Notes under the pieces: generated by a model
What the model was told of the DNA's origin: nothing
What the model saw: only the letters and a program-made list of their open reading frames with translations
Database searches by the model: none
Part shown: piece by piece, positions 14,739-21,371 of the stretch
How positions within the stretch are numbered: the first letter of the stretch is position 1
Layout: each line of letters starts with the position of its first letter
Assembly (NCBI GenBank): GCA_050180745.1
Contig: JBFXDW010000026.1
Span: forward strand, 1-21,371
DNA from: JBFXDW01 sp050180745
GTDB lineage: Bacteria; Pseudomonadota; Alphaproteobacteria; UBA9219
Reading direction: 5' to 3'
Length of the DNA stretch: 21,371 bases
Made by a program: the position numbers and the translations under genes

Positions 14739-17672
14739 ATGCGTAATTCTGGGAATCCTCGTCTTTCTTTCATCCTTTGTGTAGCGACCTCCTTGTGGGC
14801 GCTCGGCGCTTCTGCATGGGCAGATGCCCCACAAATTCTTGTCCGAACAGGCCAACATGAGAGCTATGGCCGTCTTGTCTTAGATGCACCCCAAGGAACA
14901 AGCTATAATATCAAAAGAGACAATACACAGATCACCTTGTCCCTATCGACTCCGGCGCGACTGAAGATCCAGCGCTGGAGACTCGAAAGAGCACAGAATT
15001 TTAGAATTATTCAAGGTGAAGAAGGCCAAAAGAATCTCGTTATCACCTTCAACGTAGCTCCGTCCGCATCTTTGAAAGATTTTTACAGCGAATCATCTAT
15101 TGTTATAGACATCTCTGGCCCTTTAGACGTTCCAAAAGAAAGCCCAAAAAAAGAGCCCTCCCCACCACCTTCTTCTCTTCAAGAAGCCCCTCCTCCTCCG
15201 CCAAAACAAGAAGCAGCCTTAGCCCCAACCCCAGACCCTGCGCCTCTTAAAAAAGTTCACGTCAGCGAAGAGCTGCCTAACCTCAAGGTAACACGCAGGA
15301 AACCGCCCGAAACACGACCCTTATCTTCAGACGAAGCAGGACGACTTATCAAAATTGCCTCTGAAAATCCTGCAAAGCCCATCGCCGTGTTTGACGCACA
15401 AATACCCATAGGAGCCGTTGCCTTCCAACGCGGGGGCTACGGGATGATCCTGTTTGATCGCAAGCTCGCCCAGTCATTCCTAGCCCCTAATGCGCGAGTC
15501 AAAGTGGAACCCCTCTCCCTTTCCCAATGGAGCGGATATCGCATAGCTCTTCCAGAAGGCATTGTCCTGCAAGTTGCAAGAAACGGCACAGCGTGGGAGC
15601 TTTATTTAGCAAGATCCAACAAAACCCATACGGTATCGACCGAATTTATCTCGCAACCCGATTTTGCCTTAGGCGCACGCCTGCTTTTGTCAACCCCCGA
15701 GCCGCCAACCCCTATTTTATTCGAAGACCCTGTTGTCGGCGACACGCTGATTGCTTTACCGCTTAAAGAACCAGGTGCTTTTTCCTTAGCACGCCATCTG
15801 GTAGATTTTGAGATCATCCCTGCAGTACAGGGACTCGTAATCAAACCTATGCATGAAAAAGTGGTCGCGCGTATTGTCCCAGATGGCATAGAAATCACCG
15901 CAGAAGGAGGCCTTAAACTGTCTCCCCCCCAAGATACAGGATTATTGGGAGACAAGCTGGCTCTTAAACATTTATTCCATTTCGACCGCTGGAAAGGCAG
16001 TGAGAATGAGAGCTTTACCGAAACGCGCCAAAAACTGATACAAACTATCGTTGACGTACCAGACAATGAAAAAATACTGGCCCGTATGGATCTGGCGCGC
16101 TTTTACTTTGCTAACGCCATGGCACAAGAAGGATTATCCCTCTTAAACGCTCTTGCAAAAGACATCCCAGAGATTGTCAACCAGCCTGATTTTCTTAGTT
16201 TACGAGGCGCATGCCGTATCATGGTTGGCGCGGTTGAGGAAGGAGTCAAAGACTTACGCACCGGAGACCTTAAAGACCAGCTTGAATCAATCCTGTGGCA
16301 AGGTATTGCCGATGCCAAATTACGAAATTGGACAGACGCAACTCAGAAATTCGAAAAGACAGAGATCCTTCTTTCCTCTTACTCCTCCCCTTTCTTCTCG
16401 CGCCTACAAGTATTGGCCATAGAATCCGCTTTGGCTGCCCAGAAAATTGATCTTGCCGAAAAATGGCTGTTTGCGCTTGAGAAGAGCCAACATGATGAAG
16501 CCATAGATCCCGCCATTGATTATATGCATGGTGTTATCTATGCCTTCAGAAACAACCTCAAACAAGCAAGCGAGCTATGGCAGAAAGTCAAAAAAAGCCA
16601 TGATCAGCTCTATAAAGTTCGTGCGGAACTAGCACTGGTTGATCTTGGGGTCGCAACAAAATCTCTAACGGCTAAACAAGCCGTTGACCGTTTGGAAGGC
16701 TTGCGCTTTTCTTGGCGTGGCGATGGATTAGAGTTCGATATCCTTAAGCGGCTAGGCAATTTTTATATTGACGACCATCAATTCGAAGAAGGCCTTAAAG
16801 TTCTGGCACGAGCCGTGTCTCTGTTTCCCAACAGCGAACAGGTCAAGGCTCTTAAACACGAAATGTCGGTTGTTTTCCGTAAGATTCTTATGACGGATTT
16901 GGGAAAAAATTTATCACCTCTTGAGTCTTTAGCCTTATATGCAGACTTTTCTTACCTGATTCCTAAGGGCGAGAAAGGCAACGAAGTCCGATTTAACTTG
17001 GCCGAAAAACTCATCAACATTGATCTACTGGATCAAGCAAGTGACTTATTTGAGGAAGTTCTGAAGACCGCACAAAGCGATGTCGAGAAAGCCGATATTG
17101 CACAACGCTTAGCGGGAGTCCGTCTTTTAGACCACCGCGCAGAAGACGCTCTATCAGTCTTGGATGCCAGCCAAGAAGCCGCAGAAAAAGCCTCGGCGCA
17201 GGTTCGCCTTGACCGACAATTACTGCGTGCGCGAGCCCTATCAGAGCTAGGAAGGTATGACGAAGCCCTAGCCGCACTGCCGGACTCAGCCGGACAAGCG
17301 GCTCTCTTATTACGTGCCGAAATTGCTATGAATGCTAAGAAATGGAATGAAGCTAAAACAACGTTATTGGGACTAATCGGCTCTCCTCCATCAGATGGAG
17401 AGAAAATTCAAGGAGACAAAGTTGATTGGCTGGTCAATGTTGCGTTGGCAATGGCCAAGGATGGAGATTTGGAAGGGCTTGATAAGCTGGCAACGGATTA
17501 TGGTCCCTCTATGCGAGGCTCGGCCAAAGCCGATATGTTCCATGTCCTGACACGGCCCGAGAAAATGACCTCTTTCAAGGATCTGGCGGCCGCCCAAGAA
17601 AAACTGTCAGAAATCGACATGTTCCAAGGCTTTTTGGACACGTATCGTAAAAATAGCGCCCCCACAAAGTAA
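14739..17672 (+). CDS. Exported AMIN-like / tetratricopeptide repeat protein
   Basis: This is a large 977-residue protein. It opens with a signal peptide (basic start, hydrophobic LSFILCVATSLWALGASAWA, cleavage near residue 28). Then comes a beta-rich domain (about 32-125) with YGRLVLDAPQGTSYNIKRD, TLSLSTPARL and VIDISGP. This pattern resembles AMIN-type peptidoglycan- or envelope-targeting domains. A proline-rich linker (about 130-190, PPPPP and APTPDPAP runs) and a second beta-rich region (about 200-400) follow. From about 430 to 960 it is helical with repeated TPR-like signatures (ARFYFANAMAQEGLSLLNAL, KRLGNFYIDDHQFEEGLKVL, ALSELGRYDEALAAL). A periplasmic scaffold role is likely. Location after cheYZ suggests, but does not show, a motility or polarity link. 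Confidence 0.85.
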   Translation: MRNSGNPRLSFILCVATSLWALGASAWADAPQILVRTGQHESYGRLVLDAPQGTSYNIKRDNTQITLSLSTPARLKIQRWRLERAQNFRIIQGEEGQKNLVITFNVAPSASLKDFYSESSIVIDISGPLDVPKESPKKEPSPPPSSLQEAPPPPPKQEAALAPTPDPAPLKKVHVSEELPNLKVTRRKPPETRPLSSDEAGRLIKIASENPAKPIAVFDAQIPIGAVAFQRGGYGMILFDRKLAQSFLAPNARVKVEPLSLSQWSGYRIALPEGIVLQVARNGTAWELYLARSNKTHTVSTEFISQPDFALGARLLLSTPEPPTPILFEDPVVGDTLIALPLKEPGAFSLARHLVDFEIIPAVQGLVIKPMHEKVVARIVPDGIEITAEGGLKLSPPQDTGLLGDKLALKHLFHFDRWKGSENESFTETRQKLIQTIVDVPDNEKILARMDLARFYFANAMAQEGLSLLNALAKDIPEIVNQPDFLSLRGACRIMVGAVEEGVKDLRTGDLKDQLESILWQGIADAKLRNWTDATQKFEKTEILLSSYSSPFFSRLQVLAIESALAAQKIDLAEKWLFALEKSQHDEAIDPAIDYMHGVIYAFRNNLKQASELWQKVKKSHDQLYKVRAELALVDLGVATKSLTAKQAVDRLEGLRFSWRGDGLEFDILKRLGNFYIDDHQFEEGLKVLARAVSLFPNSEQVKALKHEMSVVFRKILMTDLGKNLSPLESLALYADFSYLIPKGEKGNEVRFNLAEKLINIDLLDQASDLFEEVLKTAQSDVEKADIAQRLAGVRLLDHRAEDALSVLDASQEAAEKASAQVRLDRQLLRARALSELGRYDEALAALPDSAGQAALLLRAEIAMNAKKWNEAKTTLLGLIGSPPSDGEKIQGDKVDWLVNVALAMAKDGDLEGLDKLATDYGPSMRGSAKADMFHVLTRPEKMTSFKDLAAAQEKLSEIDMFQGFLDTYRKNSAPTK

Positions 17673-17675
17673 AGC

Positions 17676-17704
17676 TTGACTCTTAAGTATGAGCCGCATA
17701 TCAA
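17676..17704 (+). promoter_or_regulatory. Promoter for tRNA-Leu
   Basis: TTGACT (17676-17681), a 17-base spacer, then TATCAA (17699-17704). This would start transcription about ten bases before the mature tRNA 5' end at 17715. Position and spacing are good. Confidence 0.55.
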
Positions 17705-17714
17705 AGACCCCCGA

Positions 17715-17801
17715 GCCCAGATGGCGGAATTGGTAGACGCGCATGCTTCAGGTGCATGTGCCAGTAATGGCGTGGAAGTTCGAGTCTTCTTCTGGGCACC
17801 A
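17715..17801 (+). tRNA. tRNA-Leu (anticodon CAG)
   Basis: An 87-base class II tRNA. The acceptor stem is GCCCAGA/TCTGGGC, the anticodon loop TTCAGGT (CAG) lies on a CATGC/GCATG stem, a long variable arm follows, and the T-arm is built around GTTCGAGTC. The 3' ACCA is encoded. The long variable arm and CAG anticodon identify leucine. Its 3' end faces the AT-richer accessory block with the retroelement remains, but no duplicated 3' end or integrase was found there. Confidence 0.95.
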
Positions 17802-17848
17802 AACAGGAGTTACCCCCTGTAAAAGCCTCAAAAAGTCTTAAAGGACAA

Positions 17849-17880
17849 GAGGTTAGCGCGGTTCGAAACCCCTCATTTTT
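17849..17880 (+). terminator. Weak terminator-like hairpin downstream of tRNA-Leu
   Basis: GAGG and CCTC enclose a smaller GGTT-CGA-AACC hairpin, and ATTTTT follows at once. A second small hairpin (ACAGG/CCTGT, 17803-17820) lies closer to the tRNA. Either could end the tRNA transcript; both stems are short. Confidence 0.3.
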
Positions 17881-17911
17881 ACGATACCTAAGCTTCTCAT
17901 CAAAAGCGAGT

Positions 17912-18076
17912 TTAAGGACCGTTTTTTGGGCTATTAGCCAGTTCAATTAACTCATCCTTTAGTTTCTGGCCAAGCGTGTATTTATACTCACGCGGAAAAG
18001 ATTTGGTCGCAACCATCGTACGCAACAGAATATCATAGGTCTGTTTATAAATAGGCAGATGCTGATATTGCGCCAC
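17912..18076 (-). pseudogene. avd: Truncated Avd gene (DGR accessory four-helix-bundle protein)
   Basis: From a GTG at 18076 the minus strand reads VAQYQHLPIYKQTYDILLRT then KSFPREYKYTLGQKLKDELI. This is the N-terminal signature of Avd/bAvd-type four-helix-bundle proteins that partner the reverse transcriptase of diversity-generating retroelements (typically QYQHLPIY.KTYD and FPREYKYTLGQ.LK). The frame then departs from the family and stops at 17912-17914 after 54 codons, less than half the usual length of about 110-125. The break is near 17945. It follows a target-like gene and a GC hairpin in the canonical DGR order. The start codon was chosen from the conserved N-terminus; no strong ribosome-binding site is seen. 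The Avd identity rests on recalled family pattern. Confidence 0.75.
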
Positions 18077-18109
18077 GGTTTAGTCCGGCTTTCTTAAAAA
18101 ATATAGCGA

Positions 18110-18124
18110 CCGCGCTTCGCGCGG
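18110..18124 (-). repeat. DGR-type hairpin downstream of the target gene
   Basis: On the minus strand CCGCGC-GAA-GCGCGG forms a perfect 6-bp GC stem, starting 11 bases after the target-gene stop codon. Diversity-generating retroelements carry a short GC-rich hairpin or cruciform just downstream of the variable repeat that promotes mutagenic homing. The position here matches. It could alternatively act as a terminator, but the following T-run is broken and avd lies beyond. Confidence 0.6.
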
Positions 18125-18135
18125 ACAGAAAATGA

Positions 18136-18912
18136 TTAAAGGGTTAAAGGCATAACTCCAAAGGCACTGAACCGCAGGGCACCCGAACTGTCGTCGTCCT
18201 TACTGACCCAGTGGCCGTCACCGCCACGGAGACTGGCATCATACACACGTGATGTAGTGCCAGGGTGCTCCGTACCGGAGAAAGCCCAGCAAGAGTTGCC
18301 ATTCTTAATCTCTTTTAAAAGCCTTTCTGCAAAGGCTGGGTTTCCTGCCTTCAACAGGCTAAACACGTTTACTTTGCGCACCTCGTTTCCGTAAACATCC
18401 CTGCCATTCATGAATTCCAGCGGCCCATGGAAACAATCGCCTTCCTGATATGTGCGATCAACGATTGCTTTTGCGATGGCTGCCACACAACCGTTCCCGT
18501 AGATTCTTCCACTATTGCGCTTGGCAAATCCTTCTTTTTGTCTATTAAATGTCAGTTGTATTTGATTACCCTCTTCGTCTCTCTCAAGGTCAGGAGCAAC
18601 ATACAGGGGCGCGATAACCGTGGGCGTGATCTGCCAATCGCCCACGAATACGCCTTTGCCCTCGTACAGATGGCCTATCTTGGGGGCACAGAAATCTTTG
18701 GCTTGCAGGGCGCAGGGGGGCGGCTCAGTGCTGGTAGTTTCTAGACCAGCGGCTTTTAACGCCGCACTAATAGTCTGAAAGCCCGCTGGGTTATCTTGCG
18801 CGAAGGCCTTCAGTCCAGCTTGAAAGGCGTTTTGATCCGTCGCAATACGCGCCAACAGATTCCAAGAAAAGGAAATAATTTCATTATCTTTTATCAATTC
18901 GCTCATTGTCAT
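18136..18912 (-). CDS. Putative DGR target (variable) protein
   Basis: This is a 258-residue protein with no signal peptide. The N-terminal 80 residues are helical (SELIKDNEIISFSWNLLARI). The middle holds beta segments (GKGVFVGDWQITPTVIAPLY) and GNGCVAAIAKAIVDR. The C-terminal 55 residues (SCWAFSGTEHPGTTSRVYDA, SLRGGDGHWVSKDDDSSGAL, RFSAFGVMPL) are rich in Gly, Ser, Asp, Trp and Tyr. They end in a strand, as in C-type-lectin/DUF1566-like folds used by DGR targets as variable ligand-binding sites. The 3' coding end is GC-richer than its surroundings, as expected of a variable repeat. A hairpin and a truncated avd follow. No template repeat is visible, so which bases vary cannot be shown. Confidence 0.7.
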   Translation of the reverse strand: MTMSELIKDNEIISFSWNLLARIATDQNAFQAGLKAFAQDNPAGFQTISAALKAAGLETTSTEPPPCALQAKDFCAPKIGHLYEGKGVFVGDWQITPTVIAPLYVAPDLERDEEGNQIQLTFNRQKEGFAKRNSGRIYGNGCVAAIAKAIVDRTYQEGDCFHGPLEFMNGRDVYGNEVRKVNVFSLLKAGNPAFAERLLKEIKNGNSCWAFSGTEHPGTTSRVYDASLRGGDGHWVSKDDDSSGALRFSAFGVMPLTL

Positions 18913-19304
18913 TTTCCCAAAATATTACTGTGCGCCGCGCATAGCGGTAAATCTGTGAATCCTGATAAACCACATCTTCTTAACATATTGTCGGGGAAAA
19001 TTTCAACCAGTTGTTAATACTTTCCTTCACGTCATTTGTTAAAATCTTAACGATTTGAATCCCTGCTCGAAACCTGAACCCGCCCCGCTCTAAAAAATGG
19101 GGCGTTTATAGACGACTGATTTTGCTGAAGATTATTTAAGATTGCGCCCCACTCAACCATTGTGTTAATCACTTCGTGGGCGTCTGAATAGTTCGATATA
19201 AGTCCATTTGGGCGCACCATTCACCTAAATTGAAAAATGCTCTTTGCTCATTGATGACAAGGAGATATGAAAACAACCGGTTATAAAAATCTAGGATTTT
19301 GAAA
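18913..19304. other. Intergenic region between divergent accessory genes
   Basis: About 390 bases lie between the divergent target gene and the kinase-hydrolase gene, so promoters for both should be here, but none is convincing. A CGCCCC/GGGGCG hairpin followed by TTT lies at about 19080-19108 and may be a terminator or an operator. A 10-codon frame starting ATG at 19267 behind AAGGAG ends two bases before the main gene's ATG at 19305 and could couple translation; it may also be chance. Confidence 0.4.
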
Positions 19305-20744
19305 ATGGTTACCCCAAAATCTGAGCCACAATTAATAATTGTTTTTGGTAAAAGCGGTGCTGGAAAGACTTTTATTGACCAACAGATTAGCAAAAGTATG
19401 GGGTTTCATTTTTATGATGGAGACTCCGACCTTACTCAAGAAGTTAAAGACGCTATTTCTGCAAATAAACCGTTCACACCAGAGATGCGAGATCGGCTCT
19501 ATAGCCACCTTGTGAATAAAACAAAAGAGCTTTTAGCATCTAATAACAATATCGTATTTTCACAGGCTCTATTCAAAAATGAACACAGGAAGCTGTTCTT
19601 TAAGAACTTTCCAAAAGCCAAATTTGTTTGGGTTGATACTGAAAATGACGTTATTGCGAAGCGCCTTAAGTCCAGAGAGGGGCACATCTCATCCTTGGAG
19701 TATGCAGAAAAAATCAATCCTAATTTTGAGGCACCCGTTTCTGCACTTCCCGTTACTATGTTTGCAAATAATGATGAAGGATTACAGAATCTAGCTAATT
19801 TTCTTCAAACATCTGAATTGAATACATTAACTCCCCAATACACAGTGGAGCGGTATAGATCATATCTTGCAGATGGAGCAAAAGAGAAAATAAATGCGGG
19901 AGTATCTTTAGTGACATGCCCCAAAGAAAGTTTAGTTTCGATTCAACATATTCCTGACTTTGTGCCGTCCTTAGATCTTTATGCATATAAACCTAACTCT
20001 AAAGGGGCTTCGTTTCAGCCTGTATATATTTATTTGCCTGCTAGTTTCGTAGGAATGAACCCTGATATTTTTAGTGTCGTCTGTAAAAAAATATGCGCAC
20101 TTTCACAAAAACCTGTTGTTGCGTTTAAATATCCCCTCTCACCTGAAGCGAGTTTATCAGCACAAATAAGCACGACCACGAAGGCATATGAAAAGTTGCT
20201 TACAGATGATGGAGCTTTGGGCCTCAGTATTGACAAACATCAAATAGCATTGGGTGGCTATAGCTCTGGAGGTTATCTTGCGCTACATATCGCAAAGAAT
20301 CTTCTGACAAAAAACATTCCCTCTCCAACAAAATTATTGCTTCCATTTCCCGTCCTAGATGTAAGTGACAAGATAGAGGGGAATGCCAAGGACCCTATCG
20401 TTAAAAAGCCATTTATTGATTGGTTGTTTTTTCAGCCCTTTGTCAACGAGTCACAACCTATCGGTTCTTTTTCCCTTCTTAGTCAAGATTTTACGAATTT
20501 TCCTTCAATGACAATCATTACGAGTAATTGGGATTATTCATTAGGACATGTCCGGCGTTTGAAAGAACTCAATGCAAAAGCTGAGATTTGCAATATGGGC
20601 GATAGTGGCCATGCTGATTTTTGGTATGACCCTGAAGGAAGAGCTCTAACTTGTTTAGCGCAGACTTTGGCCTGCATGGGCACACCCAATGTGCCCAAAC
20701 AACGAGCCAATGCTCGATTCAAATGTGAACCAAAAGCCAATTAA
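19305..20744 (+). CDS. Gluconokinase-like kinase / alpha-beta hydrolase fusion protein
   Basis: I choose ATG 19305 (479 aa), with AGGA eight bases upstream, over a TTG two codons earlier. Residues 1-170 resemble the GntK family of P-loop sugar kinases: P-loop GKSGAGKT (15-22), YDGDSDL, the helix PFTPEMRDRLYSHL, QALFKNEHRKLFF, and VDTENDVIAKRLKSREGH. Residues about 215-460 form an alpha/beta hydrolase with nucleophile-elbow GYSSGG (Ser320), Asp410 in SNWDYSLGH and His436 in GDSGHADFW as a plausible triad. The usual HGGG oxyanion motif is replaced by YLPASFVGMNPD. A linker near 175-215 joins them. I know no standard pathway enzyme with this architecture. The product is probably cytosolic. A paralogue of the hydrolase half follows. 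Confidence 0.85.
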   Translation: MVTPKSEPQLIIVFGKSGAGKTFIDQQISKSMGFHFYDGDSDLTQEVKDAISANKPFTPEMRDRLYSHLVNKTKELLASNNNIVFSQALFKNEHRKLFFKNFPKAKFVWVDTENDVIAKRLKSREGHISSLEYAEKINPNFEAPVSALPVTMFANNDEGLQNLANFLQTSELNTLTPQYTVERYRSYLADGAKEKINAGVSLVTCPKESLVSIQHIPDFVPSLDLYAYKPNSKGASFQPVYIYLPASFVGMNPDIFSVVCKKICALSQKPVVAFKYPLSPEASLSAQISTTTKAYEKLLTDDGALGLSIDKHQIALGGYSSGGYLALHIAKNLLTKNIPSPTKLLLPFPVLDVSDKIEGNAKDPIVKKPFIDWLFFQPFVNESQPIGSFSLLSQDFTNFPSMTIITSNWDYSLGHVRRLKELNAKAEICNMGDSGHADFWYDPEGRALTCLAQTLACMGTPNVPKQRANARFKCEPKAN

Positions 20745-20766
20745 CAAAATTGTTTGGGACAAGGGT

Positions 20767-21371
20767 ATGGGGTCATCATTAGCAGTAGAAACTATTGATT
20801 CCGCAACGCCCTATCATACGGTTAAGCAATACAGAAGCTATTTGCTTTGTGATGCGGTGAAAAAAGTTAATCAAGGTGTCGGATTGTTGCAATGTGATAA
20901 AGAGGAATTGGTCTCAGTTCAGAGCATAATGAATTTTGTGCCTTCCTTGGATTTGTACCTTTTCAAACCTAAAAAAAATGTATCACCACAAGAACCAATA
21001 TTTATTTATTTGCCCGCAAGTTTCGTGGGCATGAATCCTGATATTTTCAGTGTTATTTGCAGAAAGATGTGTGCGTTGTCACAAACGACTATAGCTGCAT
21101 TTCTCTACCCCTTAGCTCCAGAAACAAGTATATCAGAGCAAATCAATGCCGTTACGGCAGCATATAAGAAGTTATTCGATTATAAAAATCTAAACATTGA
21201 TCTCAAAAGAGTTATATTGGGAGGGTACAGTTCAGGTTCTTTCTTAGCTCTACATTTGGTCAAAAAACTACTTGATCAACAAGCGCCCTTACCTTTTAGG
21301 CTTCTGTTATCTTTTCCTGGCTTTGATGTGAATGGAAAAATTGAAGGTAATGATAAATTCCCTGTTGTTGA
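20767..21371 (+). CDS. Alpha/beta hydrolase, tandem paralogue, partial at window edge
   Basis: An open frame starts at ATG 20767, 22 bases after the fusion gene, and runs off the window after 201 codons without a stop. From about residue 15 it parallels the hydrolase half of the upstream protein: VKQYRSYLLCDAVKKVNQGV, the near-identical YLPASFVGMNPDIFSV, YPLAPETSISEQI, the nucleophile elbow GYSSGSFLALH, and FPGFDVNGKIEGNDK. It lacks the N-terminal kinase domain, having only a short leader. It arose by tandem duplication, and both copies are probably co-transcribed. The third catalytic residues (Asp, His) lie beyond the window. Confidence 0.85.
   Translation, partial: MGSSLAVETIDSATPYHTVKQYRSYLLCDAVKKVNQGVGLLQCDKEELVSVQSIMNFVPSLDLYLFKPKKNVSPQEPIFIYLPASFVGMNPDIFSVICRKMCALSQTTIAAFLYPLAPETSISEQINAVTAAYKKLFDYKNLNIDLKRVILGGYSSGSFLALHLVKKLLDQQAPLPFRLLLSFPGFDVNGKIEGNDKFPVV

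Noticed and set aside
17802..17930. Possible DGR template repeat between truncated avd and tRNA-Leu
   Set aside because: Compared by eye with the 3' end of the target gene on the minus strand; no matching stretch was found.
17802..21371. Integration of the right accessory block into tRNA-Leu
   Set aside because: No integrase gene and no second copy of the tRNA 3' end is visible in the window.
1..21371. CRISPR array
   Set aside because: No series of regularly spaced direct repeats was seen on reading the window.

Overview
The window looks like the chromosome of an alphaproteobacterium. The strongest signs are an RcdA/DUF1465 gene (a ClpXP adaptor-type cell-cycle factor known from CtrA-using alphaproteobacteria), an RHH_4-type ribbon-helix-helix protein, a cheY-cheZ pair, and a TrmL of alphaproteobacterial type. 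Genus cannot be fixed from the sequence. The middle (about 6.6-17.8 kb) carries mostly housekeeping or lineage-core genes. The left end (1-6.6 kb) and right end (about 17.9-21.4 kb) read as AT-richer accessory DNA.

Left accessory block (1-6635). A tyrosine recombinase gene sits immediately next to the 3' end of a tRNA-Gly(CCC) gene, the usual layout of an integrative element that inserted into a tRNA. Its cargo, all on the minus strand, is a lipoprotein, a multi-membrane protein with a large C-terminal domain, and two co-oriented hypothetical genes. Between integrase and lipoprotein lies a dense, strongly folded non-coding segment. It resembles a phage C4-type antisense RNA and has a complementary copy about 230 bases away.

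Core block (6635-17801). On the minus strand, an SDR oxidoreductase, ndk and tRNA-Gly are probably one unit. A divergent gmk follows, and between SDR and gmk sits a 161-bp palindromic MITE-like element. Then come a decayed zone (transposase fragment, small RHH-like gene, truncated coding remnants, a short inverted-repeat element), a hypothetical protein, and tRNA-Gln(TTG). A second palindromic element of 144 bp lies between a CtrA-like box and the rcdA-trmL pair. An RHH_4 gene, cheY-cheZ, a large exported AMIN-like/TPR protein and tRNA-Leu(CAG) complete the block.

Right accessory block (17802-21371). This holds the most interesting item, the remains of a diversity-generating retroelement (DGR). 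On the minus strand there is a target-like gene, then a GC hairpin just after its stop, then the first roughly 45 codons of an Avd (four-helix-bundle accessory) gene. These stand in canonical DGR order, but avd is cut short and no template repeat or reverse transcriptase is visible. To its right, on the plus strand, is an unusual fusion of a gluconokinase-like P-loop domain with an alpha/beta-hydrolase. It is followed by a tandem paralogue of the hydrolase part that runs off the window.
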